Source: Penelope pileata (lineage: Eukaryota > Chordata > Aves > Galliformes > Cracidae). Taken from it: a DNA stretch of 64,000 bases. The stretch is from assembly GCA_013396635.1 (NCBI GenBank), contig WBMW01005916.1:62994-126993 (forward strand), given 5' to 3'. How positions within the stretch are numbered: the stretch's first letter is position 1; each line of letters opens with the position of its first letter. The translations under genes and the position numbers were made by a program. Under the pieces are notes generated by a model, which had not been told where the DNA came from, ran no database searches, and saw only the letters and a list, made by a program, of their open reading frames with translations. Positions 34,895 through 48,500 of the stretch are shown piece by piece.

Positions 34895-35798
34895 ATGATG
34901 GGACCGGTGCTCTTCAACACCTTTATGAATGACATAGTGGGATCAAGTGCACCCTCAGCAAGTTTGCGGGCAACACTAAGCTGAGTGATGCAGTTGATAC
35001 GACAGAAGGAAGGGATGCCATCCAGGGGGACCTGGATGGGCTTGAAAAGTGGGCCCAAGAGAACCTAATGAGGTTCAACGATGCCAAGAGCATGACGTTG
35101 CATTGGGATCAGGGCAATCCTGGATATGTATACACACTGGGAGAATAACTCATTGACATTGACAGCCCTGTGAAGGACTTGGGGGTGCATTTGCAACCTA
35201 GAAGGTCAACTGCATCCTGTGCTGCTGCATCAAAAGAGGGGTGACCATCAGGGCAAGGGAGGTGACTGTACCTCTCTACCCTGGCCTTGTGAGACCTTCC
35301 CAGCGTGGGGCCCCCAACGCAAGAAAGATGTGGAGCTGTCAAGTCCAGAGGAGGGCCACAAGGATGATCAGAGGGCTGGAGCTTGTCTTCTGTGAAGAAA
35401 CACTGAGGGAGCTGGGCTTGTTCAGCTTGGAGAAGAGAAGGCTCCAGGCTCCTCATTGCAGCCTTCTAATACTTGAAAGGGGACCTATAAATAGGAGGGA
35501 GACCGGCTTTTTACAAACCGTGATAGTGATAAGACAAGGGGGAATGGTTTTAAACCAAGAGATGAGGAATTTTGGTTAAATATTAAGAAGAAATTTTTCA
35601 CTCAGAGGATGGTGAGGCACTGGAACAGGTTGCCCAGAGAAGTTGTCAATGCCCCATACCTGAAGACGTTTAAGGCAAGGTTGAATGGGGCCCTGAGCAG
35701 ACTGATTTAGTAGGTGGCAACTCTGCCCACGGCAGGAGGGTTGGAGCTGGATGATCTCTGAAGTTCCTTCCAACCCAGGCCATTCTATGATTCTATGA
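34895..35798 (+). mobile_element. CR1 LINE, RT domain end and 3' UTR, decayed
   Basis: The longest CR1 piece in the window, about 900 bp in plus orientation. It enters in the reverse transcriptase at GGGACCGGTGCTCTTCAACAC and continues through the LSKF-A-x-x-T segment, the Arg-Ala-Thr-Arg-Met-Ile-Arg-Gly-Leu-Glu segment and the Glu-Leu-Gly-Leu-Phe-Ser-Leu-Glu-Lys-Arg-Arg segment. The CACTGGAACAGGTTGCCC block follows, then the 3' UTR, ending in two ATTCTATG units. At the catalytic Phe-Ala-Asp-Asp motif the copy reads Phe-Ala-Gly-Asn (34963-34974), so both aspartates are lost, and the frame shifts several times. The open frame at 35241-35579 is a surviving fragment of this ORF2. It cannot encode a working protein. 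Confidence 0.95.
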
Positions 35799-38700
35799 CA
35801 AAGGCCATTTTCCTCCCAACTCCCCACTACAGTTAGAAAAAGAAGCTTACTGGGACAAAGTGCAGATCAGCTCCCCAAAGCCTGCTGTAGAGACTTGTGA
35901 ATCAATGAAATTGCTCTTCTGAATCTTTATTTTTGCTGGTTTTTCCTCATCTTTAAAGTTCCTACTGTCCTGATTAAGTTCAGTAAAGAGTAGTACAAAC
36001 TCATAAGCACTCAAATGAGTTACATGACAACACATGATTTACATTGCAGATAATATAGCTGTCCATAGAGTCTTAAGCTGCTCTGTTGGAAAAGTGTCAT
36101 ATCAGCAAAATGTTATTTTGTGATAAAGCCAATACTAGCAAAGTAAAAAACATAGCATTATGAACACACTAATTCTAATTAAATTGCCAGTTTATTAATT
36201 ATTTAATATTATATGTTACTTTTTACTTTTGGTCATTGGATCCAGGAAACACTCAGCATCATACAGCTGCACAACAGCAAAATACTTCATCTTAAATATT
36301 TATTTGGCTCGACATCAAAAGCAGGAAGCTTGAACTGTTTCCCACCAAAAACATCCTGAAAAGCCTCTTTGGGAATTGCAGCCCCCTCAGAAATACTACA
36401 CACCATCTCAGAACACTTATTTAAAACACTAGGAAGAATGTGAGGCTGACAGAACATGAGATCATGCTTTCAGTTTCCCCACTTTGCTCTTTTGCATGGT
36501 ATTTGCCATCTTGCAAAGACATCTATTTCATGTCACAGACCATTATTCAAGAGATTTATTTTATTTATTTGAACACTGTGATCAGTGTAATTTTGCAAAG
36601 TATGCATTAATGTCTTTGAATTTGTGTTCACAGAAACATCTTGAGATATTGTCAACAGGCAGATGTTGCCCTCCATTAATGGGAGCTTGTACCAAATGCT
36701 GCAATCAAAAATCAGGTCTGATTACAATGTCATACATATATATGTTTTTTCCTAAATTGGATTAGTTCTATTGAAGCAGTGGCATTTTTCCACGTCAGCC
36801 CAGAAAGCAACAAGGGCCCTCAGCAACAGCAGAGCTCACCTTGGACTTTCAACAGACCACAAAAGGAAATGTGTTAAGGGCTAAATTAACTCCATCCTTT
36901 ACATGGGCAGAAGAGGACATAAAAAATACAATAGTTACTTCTTGCGATGCTCTGAGCATCATGAACTGTAACCAGATGAGGGGAAGCAGCACTATGGCCC
37001 TATCCTGCACAGCCCTAGGAGCTAATTCAATCCTGCCACCCCAAAGTGAGGTAGAGCCTGCACATTATAAAGACATGAAATCTCTGAGCTGCAAATTCTT
37101 GAAGTCTTGGGGAGCATTCAGGGGAAATATTGCTATATGTTAACCTTGTTTTTATCCATTTCTTGCCCTCCACAAATCTGCTACTTGCTGCTGCAGAAGA
37201 CAACATCCAGCTAGGGGGACTATTGGTCTGCCATGACACGGCCATTATGCTCAGCTTCATGCAACTTGAGGAGTTCTTAAGGAGGGATTTTGCTTCCTGT
37301 ATGCTTGTCTTTTTTGAACAGTGAGACTTATCAGAGCTCCCACATCAGCTAGCATCTTTCCCTCTCCTAATGACCCATCAGCTGATATTCTTTCCCCAAG
37401 GTATCTAAGAGAGACTGCTAGGCTTCATAGGTATTGCATCTCTCAGATCTTGCTGCTGCATTGCAAGCATTTTTTGAAAAGCACAGGCTACTTCCTATTA
37501 CTGTTTCTTCTGCTATTTTCAATAGGGTCTGCCTGTGTATCATGCTTGTGTATTCATGCTAGTTACACAGTTACTTTCTGGCATATCTGCACAGATGTTT
37601 GCGGAAGGACCTCTCTAGAAGCCCTAAGGCTTCCCTCACCATTGAAGTATCATCTGTTTCAGTACACAGCTGGTACTTCTGGGCTGAAAACCAGGCAAAG
37701 ATGGTTTCAGCCAAACACTGACTGCTCCACCTGACAAGCTGCATCTCCATCCCCAGGCAGCAGGGCTCTAAATCCCTGCAAAAGGGAAGGGCAGGCTGCT
37801 GGGATGGTAAAACCTTAAACTGCAGCAGCTAAACCCACCCTAGCTTTCAGTCAGAGCCCTCCTTTAGGAAGTTTCACTGTTGGATAGCAGAAAAGGTCAC
37901 ATTATTTAAAGGGATACGAAAAAAATGTTGCTGCTGCCTAATTTTCAAGGCCGTGAGCAAAAGGCTTCTCAAGGGCCTTGAAGAAAATGTCAAGGTACAG
38001 AGTTTCTTTTCATAAAAACTTTTCCTACCCAGATGAAAGTCTACTACTCTTAGCCTGCAGAGGAAAAAAAGGAAAACAAAAATAATGTACATACCATAAC
38101 AACCCCAAGGCACAGCAAGGAGAAAAAAAAAGGCAGAAAGAAATAATTCACAGCAAGGTTAGAGAAACATAAGAGAAGAGCTACAATAATGTAATACAAC
38201 AGGTGTAAGAAAGCAAAATGAATGGATTAGATAGGGTTGGATCAACATGAGACACGAGCATGGCCTGACCTTTAGAGCAAAGGTGTACAAACAGTAAATT
38301 ACTGCCAAAAGCAGTTTGTGATCTACTGCCAGTAACAGCCAATTTGTTTCAGTGGAAGAGAAGGGGTGACGTGAGATTAGATTACAGCTGCCATTTATAC
38401 ATGGGAGAGGACAATGCAGCACATATTTGTGGGAAGCACAGTGCCAGCCAAAGAGAGCTGGCAGGCAGCTTCTTGGTGCATTCCTTGTCAAAGGTTCAGG
38501 AACGTTTCTCTCACTCAGATGATGTCTGAGACATCTAGATGGTGGTAATAAATAAATAAAAAGACCAAAAGTTGCTGCAGATAGGTATGAAGACAAGTCT
38601 GCACTTGGAGTGATACAAGAGTAGTGGCTGTGAAATGTTGCAGACTAGGTGAGGTAACAGATTTTTGTATGTGTAGTGGATGTGGGCAACTTGCCATGGG

Positions 38701-41700
38701 AACAAGAAAAAGTTGAGCATATGCCACCCTTACAGTGTTTTCGATGTATTTAGTATTGAGTGAGAGACTAAAGAGCCTGACATGTCTGAGAAAAGATAGT
38801 TACCTATGACTGTAATTCTTAAAATAATTTCAGGTCGGACAGGCAACGCACTGCAAAATTGCTTGACCTGTACAGAGAAACAGCAGATGATCCAAAGTCA
38901 GCCGACTGACAAAGGCTTACTTCAGAGATGTCCACAAGAAGACAATTTGGAAAGAGAGCCATTATCTGCATGTCATACTAACAGACTGCATTGTATCCTG
39001 AATTGAAGAGAGCAAAGAGGACCCCTAAGGAGATCTCAAACTGTATTCAGGCTTGATGTCATAAATTTACAATTTCTGTAAATGGATATTGCTCCCCAGT
39101 TGAACTTTATAGCTACTCACAAGGTAACAATGTGACAGCACTGCTCAGCGTTTACATCACTGCCTTCTGAGGTGGATCCTAATCATAAACATAAATGATA
39201 TATTTGCATCTGAAAAAGACCCTTAGTCAACTCAGAGAACAGTTTTAAACATTAGGAGACAAACAAAAAAAAATAAGCCTTTCCCTGTGTGTTAAACTGT
39301 CTCAATTAAATTGTGTTTCTCTATCACGAAACAGCTGTAGTCACATACCAGAAAGTGACTGCTTAGTGGGATAAAAATTCACTTCCCCAAAGAGCTGATA
39401 GGCAAGGCCTCCTGCAAGTCAAGTTAGTCTAGATTAAATTTGGAATTTATCAGATGCCTTAAGAGTTTGCAGTTTTACTAGTAAATCTCCTTGAGTTTAT
39501 GATCTTAGGAGCCTAATTGTAAACAGAATGCAATTACAAAACTATATATTATAGGATGTTGTTAGATACTCTCCAGTTACTCATCAACAAAATTTCCCTT
39601 ACAAAACTATTTCATTCTAAATTCTTTGGCTTTAAAACTGATGTTAGTTATAGCAGCCATATAATTTTCCCACCACATTTAAATATGAAACTCTAAGCTG
39701 TGACATCCTACAAATACATCTGACAGAGACAAACTTCCAACATTTGGTTGTTACTTAATAAAGGAGGAGAAAAATGGACAGAGACAAAGAATTTCAGTGA
39801 CAAACTAGTTGACTTCGTAGTTTGAGGAAATAATAACCTAAAGTGATTACCTTTGATATATTTCCATATTTAGGCCATTTTGTAATAGTGTAAGAAAAAA
39901 ATATCAGCACTTCACAAATTCCTGTTTATTAAATAGAAACTCAGGATAAGATGAAATCACAGGTAACACAACTCCCACTTTGATATCACAGTTTCTAGTA
40001 ATTCTGCCTAAAATTGGTAACACAAATCAAATAGATTCTTATTAGTGATTCAACTCAGTTTTTCTGCTTTTGGTTACCAAATTTTTCCTTTTTTAAAAAA
40101 AGAAAACTTGAAAATGATCCTACAAGGAGTTATTGATAAATGACATTTGCTATCTAAAGCGACTAGCAGAAGCATATCCTCCTCACAGCATGAAAGCACA
40201 TTATACTGATATACTATAGAGAGCCAGAAGCCAAACGAAAATTTTCTCCCACAGCCGATGGAGGCTGTCGATGATAATACTTTAATTACAAAACTGAAAT
40301 TTAGGCTATGTTGGCTGAAATGCTTCCCAGAGCTCACCAGTGATTCTGGGTTCATTTCTATGCTGAAGCAGAAGGCGTAGAAATCTGAAGAGACTTATGA
40401 GGCTGTTCAGTTTCTACCCCATGCCAAGTGCGTCTTGAGGGCACAAGTTCTGAAGGGGGGTTTAGGTTCGGATTCCATTCAAATCCCCAAACACCAAGAA
40501 AAATGCAGGGAAAAATCAGAAGCCTCCCACCATTGCCATGCTCCATCTCAGCAATTCACTTGAAATGCTTGTTCTGTGACTCCTTTTTAAAAAGCATGAT
40601 AAACCTTTGAGAATCTAATTGATGGAAAGTTCTCTCTGTGTCTCTGCCTAATGTGGCCACCCAAGATGCTTTGATATTACCAAATACTTAACAGAGAAGA
40701 AAGCCACTAAACTCAATCCAGAAGTACGGTCATCTCTGAAGATACAGCTGTTTTCTGTGAACGCCCTAAGTGAATGTTAATTTACAGACAAGAGAAGTGG
40801 AGAATGGGTTTGAGAGCATGGAGAAATCAAACAAAAATTACAGTAGAGTTTGCATACTACATGGCTTCAGGGAAGTTGTGTGTGTGAACAGGAAGTGGTT
40901 TGCACACGTCAGCAGCAGAGAGAGGGGCAGCCACTGAGTGAAGCTCACATATGGAAAACACTGTTCTGACTTTGTGAGGACCAGACATATCCCCCCTCCA
41001 CGGAGTTTAGCTCTCAGGATTAGTAAATCTGCTTGCCTAAAGCTGTTCTAGATTCATTTTTTTTCCCATTCACCTATTCTCCCTCCCTGCACTACAAATT
41101 TCCACAGACTTTTCACAGTAGCTTGCTTTCAGTTTCCTACAGTAGAAGAAAGAAAAGAACGGCTTTGTGGTGGGCTCATATCACACAAGCAGAGTTACAC
41201 ATAACAAAAACTAAATGTTTGTTTATTAAAAAATGGACAAAGCCCTAGATATTGAATTATATCCCTTCATAGTGTCTACCACATGCTTTCATAGTTATTC
41301 AGGTAAACCAAAACAGCAAAAGAAAGCTCTCCAGAGCCACTGTCTAAGGCAGAATCATAAATATCCTTAATGTGTGTGAAGATCAGTGTGGAGACTGACT
41401 CACACAGATATGCTGGACTGGCCTTCTGCTGTTAATCATCAGAAATTTGGAACAGATTTTCCTTCATGTTCGAGCTCTGCTTACTGTATGAGAATATGGC
41501 TAGTGACGGGGCACTAGTTGCATCCTCATGACTCTTATGGACAGCTGACACTTCTGACACAAAGGCTTAATCCAGCTACGTATGCCTACTAGAAAGTCCA
41601 TTTAATAGCTAAAGATTGTTGCTATTTCCAATTCAAATTGATAAATTGATCCCTATTCTTCAATAAAGCTTAAAATGGCTTTGCCCTACGCTGAGAAATC

Positions 41701-44700
41701 TTCTGCGTTCTCCCTCTTTCCAGTCTGAAAATCTCAACTGGTTTGAATTTGATTTCCCAGTAGCATACCACAACTGATAACCAAGACAAATCTTTTAACA
41801 AATGGTAATTATTGAGATTCTGCACTTAAGCAGGTAATGAGTACAACCAGCAAAAACTTCACTGTTCCTCTGATTCCCATTTTGTCTTTTAACACTGTGA
41901 AAAAGCAGCAATTGCCTTTTCTGTTAGGAAGATTTCTAACATCACATATTGTTCCATTGAAAAAGTAGTCCCTTAGTCACTGAAGGGCCAGTGGAAAGAA
42001 AAAGTTCAGAGACGGAAAGAACAAAAAGATGAACAAAGGACATAGCGACTTTTTAAGGTGATGCTTACATCTTTTCTAAATGCTTCTGAGCTGAACTTCA
42101 CTCTTTTATCCTCCTTCCTATGCCAACTCTAAGGGCTCTCAGCATTGTGATGACACATGCATATGGATGGAATTGCTCCTGAACTTGCTGAGTGCTTTAA
42201 AAGCCCAAGAGACTGCATTTTAAGTATTTAACCAGAGTGCTTTTCTTCAATGTATATGTCACCTTGCAAATTGCCAGTGCTACAGAATATTCATGCCAGC
42301 TCGTATGGGACCAAAGCTGTACTAGATTTGACAGCAGCCACACTGTCATCACATATGTTCTGAAATAACCCTTTGGTCAAAGCCTCAGAACTACAACTGT
42401 GTAGGTTTCGTGTAACCAATCCATCATTTATTTTGTTGCCTGGCTCTAAGACTTGTAAACCATGCTTAAGTTTTCCTTCAATGCAATTACTTGCTGATGT
42501 TGTGCCAAGTTCAGACTAATGATTTTCATGCATCATTAAACACATTCAGAGTGGGGATCCTACAACAGGTTTCAAACTGACTTGAACAGATTTCTTTAAG
42601 TCTTTCATAAATGGCCTACTTCTCAGCTTGTGGTTCTCTTTTTCCTAATAAACATTTAAAATATAGAGTTAATACGTCAGCTTCCTAGCAAGTGCCATAT
42701 TAGCTGTTCAGGTTTTTTTTCAGGATAAAAATGATAAAACACAAGCCTAGTATAGGTCCTCCAAATGTAACAATGATCTCATTCTCTACCTTCCTATAGT
42801 ACTGCCTGGTTTATTTTTCTGCCTTCCTATAGTATTGTCTGATTTATTTTTCTACGCTGGTTTATTTTTCTACACTGTTTTTTCTATATACGATGAATGG
42901 TTTCATCATTTATATATAGCATTATAGGTTTGTGGAGGATTTTCTCATGAAGAAAAATAACAGACCTTTGTATTTGGTATGAGCAGTCGCTAAGGAATTA
43001 GGTACAGTACTCCAGCCTCATTAAGCCTTTCCTCACCATTTTCTACTGCTCCAAGGGTAGTAACTGCATAATAAACCTACTTGCCTTTTACACAAGATCA
43101 CTTCTGTAGGAATTTAGGAAAAAAGAGGGGTTTAGAAGAGGCATGACAGTATACCCCAAGAAACATACAGAAACCCAAGTACAAATACAAAACTATGGCA
43201 TATATCTTTCCTATGATGACATAACAAAGTCTGTATTTCGACTTTGTCTTCCTCGAAGACGTAAGCCCAGATTCCCTACAAATAGCAGTCCATAAACAGC
43301 TTAAACCTAGAGTGGGCTAGCAGGCTTCAGAAAAGAACAGCTTCTGCTCCAGTTCCAGCTCTAGCCTTCCTTCTGTGTGATTGTTTAACAGAAGAATATG
43401 GGACTGAGAGCACAGACTGGGTAAGTTTTTATTTCCAAAGGCTTCTTATATTTTTTGCCCTTATTTCTCAGTTGTCTCCTAGGCTCTTAAGTATACTAAA
43501 AGCCAAGAAACTTGAAGTCTAGGAGGCATTTATGCAAGTGTCATGGCTTTGCTCTAACTTGTTAATAAAAATCACAATTTGTTTTTACTTCCTAGCTTAA
43601 TGGAAGCGATCACACTGGGGAAGAAAAGGAATACATTTCCAGTATCCGTAGGTGTATAAACCATGAAGATTAGCATTTCTATATCAATAACTGCATCCAC
43701 ATATAGGAATATTGAAAAAGGAAAACTTTTCATTTTAAACCTATGCTACAATAGTCCAAAAGTTATAAATCACACGCAGAGACTGAAGGTAAAGATATCT
43801 GGTCATATGTTCTTTTCCATGGTTATATTCTGCCTGGAACAAGTTCCCTCCTAATCTGAAATAACCTTAGTCTGTTAACTGCAGGGGACATTGCAAGGTG
43901 CCTGCATTAGCTCGGAGTGTGGTAAGAGATAGACATTGCATCTGCATGGGAGAAGGGTTTCACTTTCTGGCAGACAGATGATTTCTGCTTGCTACTGGGG
44001 TAAGCCACTATTTAATTTCACGGTAAATTGTGTCAGAGCTCTCTTTTTTCTGTGCAGCATAAATCCTAGCAAATTGCCAAACACAATATATGTTTGCTTT
44101 AAACAACCTATTCTCATTGTCCATCGATGTACAAAATTCTAGCCCGCTATAATGTGTAAAATCCACGAAAATCGCTTTACCCTCTAGAGACAGTAGCATA
44201 TCAATAGCTTGCATAAGGTTTCAACCTCTCTTTCACAGTTAAATGGTCCAAGTTTCACATGAACTCTTTCTTTTTCAATACACTTAGCCCTGTCCAGTAC
44301 AGAACAGATAACAACACCCATTTTAAAGATGAAAAACCTCTGACACAGACAAGCCAAGGGCCAAATAAGCTGTGCTTAATAGGATTTTCAAGAAGCCTTG
44401 CATGCCTCTTCAGAGGCTTCAAATACTGTGACAATCCAGCTTCTTACTGCTAAGTCACTCTTGTTTTGTCCTCTGTGCATTTCACTACCGTGAACAGGAT
44501 GTCTGAAGCAAAGCCTAACACAGTTTCCAGACTGGAAGTACGTTTTATACATCAGAAACAAAGCTGTCAGTAAAACAGTTGAAATACCACCATAACAAGA
44601 ACAAACTGTACTCAGACTTTAAGTCACATATAATATATTGGCAGTTTTTCTAGGTTATTAATTCAGATTAAATTGATTGCCCAAGGAGACATAGCAGCAT

Positions 44701-44853
44701 ACAGAAGTATAGTTATACAGAAATGACAAGAAGCCTGGATACACAAAAATATCAAAGCTGTAAGAATAATTCATCTTGTTCATTCTACCACAGGTGGATG
44801 TTATATCTGCTAAGGAAGAAGAGGGTCATCATTTTCTAAAAGTTTCCTCTTAA
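35799..44853. other. Long unique stretch, no gene supported
   Basis: About 9 kb. Open frames such as 37321-37734 (137 codons, plus) and 38159-38596 (145 codons, minus) have no recognisable domain. An imperfect tandem repeat is present at 42789-42872. The rest is unique AT-rich DNA with no visible RNA genes or transposon ends. Confidence 0.45.
42789..42872 (+). repeat. Imperfect 33-bp tandem repeat, 2.5 copies
   Basis: Unit 1 (42789-42821) and unit 2 (42822-42854) share CCTTCCTATAGTA.TG.CTG and TTTATTTTTCT with four substitutions. A partial third unit (42855-42872) repeats only the CTGGTTTATTTTTCTA half. This looks like a small local duplication. Confidence 0.85.
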
Positions 44854-45010
44854 AATCGTAGAGTGGTTTGAGCTGAAAGGGACCTTAAAGATCCGGTTTT
44901 AAACCTTGAGCCATGGGCAGGGATACCTTCCGGGTCAGATCTGGCTGCCCAGGGCCCCATCCAGCCTGGCCTCGAATACTTCCAGGGATGGGGTGTCCAT
45001 AAGTTCCTAT
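44854..45010 (-). mobile_element. CR1 LINE 3' end, minus strand
   Basis: About 157 bp in reverse orientation: a decayed AATCGTAGAGTGG (ATTCTATG side), GAAAGGGACCTTAAAGATC, the GAGCCATGGGCAGGGATACC block, GGCCCCATCCAGCCTGGCCT and TTCCAGGGATGGGGTGTCC. This is the complement of the ORF2 end and 3' UTR of CR1. It is 5'-truncated, fairly diverged and non-coding. Confidence 0.93.
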
Positions 45011-45486
45011 AATATTTTTGCTGCAAAAGCTAGTTTTCACAATGCATTCTTTCTTATCTGCTATAGAATTTATCTTTAAAAACCTCTGCTCAAATTTCTC
45101 TTTCTGCTTGGCCCAAATTTTCTGATTTATGACAGACATTATATTCCACTGAAAAATGCTGGCACATGAAGGTTTACATGAGTGCTCAAGATGTGGCTTG
45201 GTCAGAGCAGCAGCCTGGAGGAGGTGCTTCTAGTACTCTACTGTCTGTCCTTGCCCTTGGCCAAGTTTTAAAAATCATTTTGAAATATGGTAGTGAGAAC
45301 TACCTGTGTACACTCATATAATACTGCTCTCTTTGCTCTGACTTCCACAGTTTACTATTCCTTGGACTGAATTTGATTTTTTGGCCACCGAGTAGCAATG
45401 TTCTCATCTTTGTTTTTTCCTGTGAAATGTACAGTAAAACACCTGACATGTTTCTAGGAAGGCTTACTGACCTCAGGATTTATATA

Positions 45487-45557
45487 ATTGCAAACTACAT
45501 AAATATATGTAGCATATATATATATTATTTACTATGTATATTTCTGTAGTTTGCAAT
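45487..45557. repeat. 26-bp inverted repeat with 19-nt AT loop
   Basis: Arms 45487-45512 and 45532-45557 pair at 23 of 26 positions by Watson-Crick rules. Two of the remaining three would be G-U pairs in RNA and one is a mismatch. The loop is 19 nt of alternating AT. A precursor of about 71 nt would fold into one strong stem, in the size range of microRNA hairpins, although the sequence is very AT-rich. It could also be a cruciform-forming palindrome or the collapsed ends of a small DNA transposon. Confidence 0.85.
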
Positions 45558-48500
45558 ACCATAGTAACTCTGGGGCTCTAAACATAAGATGCCATAGTCA
45601 CAGCTTCACACCCTTTCCTGTCCCCTTTCACTGCATCCTCTTTTTTTTTTGTGCCAGCTCTAGTCCTTGTGCAAATGGAAAGTTAGCAGTTCAGGATTTT
45701 CAGATTAACCAGGCACTTGAACTCCCTCCTAAGCACAGGAGGTTGAGGTTTGGATGTGGAATTGTGTCCTCATATTGACTGACTTGGTAAATTAGTAAAC
45801 AGTGCTCTGAGATCAAGTTCAGTTTAAACTAAGATGCTCCTACACACTAAGATGCTATTTTCCAGATACAAAAAAATCTCCAGTGGAAAGACTTAATTCA
45901 GTGGAATTTGGATTGAACGGGACATCTTTAGTCTGTTAAAAATTATAATTAACAGATACTTTCTAAAAGAAAACATGCTTCATCCTCTCCATTAGAGCAC
46001 ACAATGTGCACAGGCATAGGTACATCTTACATAAATTACTGATGGCCAAAACAACATATGGTTTAGTGTGAATATTTTATTCAGCTGTCATGGGATGTAA
46101 CTTTAAGTGAAGTCTTAATTCCATCTGAAAGGCCCTCAAGACTCCTTCCCCAAAAAACAAACCAAAATCAAAGAAAGTCTTGGATTGAATCCAAGCAATC
46201 CGTTAGAATTCAGAATTCAAAAAGCAGTGTCACAAGGAATGACCTGAAATCACAGAAAAAGACACATAGCACAAGAAAGCTTTTTCTCACACTCTGTCTA
46301 GCATACTTCATTTGTGCTAAAAGTTGAAAGAGAAATAGGAGATCTTAAGATATGTTCCATGGATTAAAACAATATAGAATACTGTTGAATGATCTCTAGC
46401 AGACTTCCTATGTGTTTAGGAAAAAGAAACAGAGTATATTGTTACTGTCCTAATCAGCAAATATAAGAATGGACTTATCTGTTATCAAGGACTCCTGTAA
46501 CATAGTCTGGGACTAATAGAAATTGAAAGCTCATACACCCACTAAACTCTTATTCAGGATTGTGGTAGCAAAGTATCTTTTAAAAACAAGAACAAACATA
46601 AATGAGCATCAGATATGAAAGGCCGCATCTGCATTTCAGCTCCCTAAGCAACATTCCTGCATGTATATAAATATTTTGAAAGCTTGTCCATGGTTCTCTC
46701 TGAAACACTTAACGGGAAAACAATTTAGTATAATGGATTTTAGATTTGCATTCTGAAGTTGTGATTCTGAAGATGCATGTGAGAGAATCTCACACTGCTG
46801 GGACACCTAATTACACATACACGCAGGTATCATTTGACCAATCTTTCCGGGTGAGTATTTTAGCTAATGTTGCTTTATCTCACTTAATGAAAACCCTTGC
46901 TGTACCTGACTGTCACCCAGGAAATCGCTTACAAATCTGCTTAACTAGAAACACATGAGCTCTGGCTTCTCCTTGCACTAACAAAGGCAACCCTTTCCGT
47001 TGCTCTGCTTTAGCAGTGTAAGCAAACCTTCAAAGAGCCCACAGCTTTCCAAGAGTGAGACTTGCCATTGACTTTCAACAGTCTGAGGAACAGATCCCCA
47101 TTTTTGCACTTTGCCCATCTCAAACATTCACCTGTAAACCTAAAATTAACCATGCGCTTTACAAACTAATCGAAGCATCCAAAATCCCAATGTTACAATT
47201 AAGTTTCCTCAAGATCTGTCTTGCACGCAAAGCTATGGAGATGTTTTTAATTTACATTTTTGCTGCTGCCACTTGATAGTGGCCTACATTTGATTATTTT
47301 CTTACCCATTTTGCCTGGCAAGACAAAAATACATAGGTGCCTAATAATGAACTCACAATAAAAGATTCGGATCATCTAGCTTTCATTTTTAGTTCTGCAA
47401 ACACAGAGCCTCAGAGCACTCTAGTTTTGTCATTTATTTTGTATTTGTAAATCCTACTCTGAGTGTAAGGGGATTATGAGAACTGCTGGGGACAAGGGAA
47501 TAATAATCCTTACCAATATTTCCTTTGAAACTCAGACCTTGCATTCCCTAACGGTAAATCTTTCCAGTGGATTAGTCACAGAGACTCGCTGTGAGAACAT
47601 CATCTCTCTGCTGAAGTTAAAAGTCTCTTCTAAACATATTTAAAATCATTTACTTCATTTATAAAACAGCTATTTTTCAATTGATGTTGTTCTGCTTACT
47701 GATTACTGAGAGAAGTCATTAAGTTTTCATTTAAAGACATTCAAGGTTAAAAAAGCTTTTCTTTCATTAAGCGTCTGCAGGAGAGTGGCCTCTTCTACAC
47801 ACATTTCGACTTGAATATATACTGAACTGTTTCACTGTTTAAACTGCATTAAAGGAGAATTCAAAAAAGGTCTCATCTGGGGGCTTTTGCCCAGATCTTT
47901 AGAAGTAAATATGAGATGAAGTTGAAGAGGATTCTACAAATGATGGCAATGACGTCAATCAGATAACTTTAAACGCTTGGTTTAGGGTCAGTATTAACCA
48001 GCTAAAGAACAGTCATAAACAATGTTCTAATTAAAGGCAGGATATATATTCACACAGTATTCTAAAGACTGTCCTTTAGTTAATACAAGTAGATCCTTCT
48101 TGCCACCAGTGTTTCAGTTAGCTGTCACCATCATAAATTAATTATATTCATGCATTTAACTAAAATATAAATATTTTATTTACTGAGTGATTACAGTCCA
48201 GTACTGATGTCAAGTAAAATGTTCACCTGTGAAAAAGAAAACAAGTGGATTTCTGATAGGATTGCACTGGATCACATTAAAGAAGGTATAGGAAACCCAC
48301 TACACTCAAAAAGCAACTTCGGACCAGAGCTGGTAAACACTATTTTCTCTTTGCAAGCCAGCTGTGTCTATCAAGGCTCTTCAAATTTAAAGCAGGGGAG
48401 AAAAGACTGAGATGTCCATCAACTATTTATGAAAGTATGACCAAGAGAAACTAAGTCACCAGTTGTCAAAGCAGCCATGAGTGAAAAAGGAAAAGGAGTA

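Noticed and set aside
35241..35579. Independent gene of 112 codons
   Set aside because: It is a surviving reading-frame piece of CR1 ORF2 with dead catalytic residues upstream.
37321..37734. 137-codon plus-strand frame with a hydrophobic segment
   Set aside because: One Leu/Phe-rich stretch from a T-rich run is not enough to call a membrane protein.
38159..38596. 145-codon minus-strand open frame with Cys/Leu-rich stretches
   Set aside because: Composition reflects the local sequence. No motif pattern matches a known membrane or zinc-binding family.
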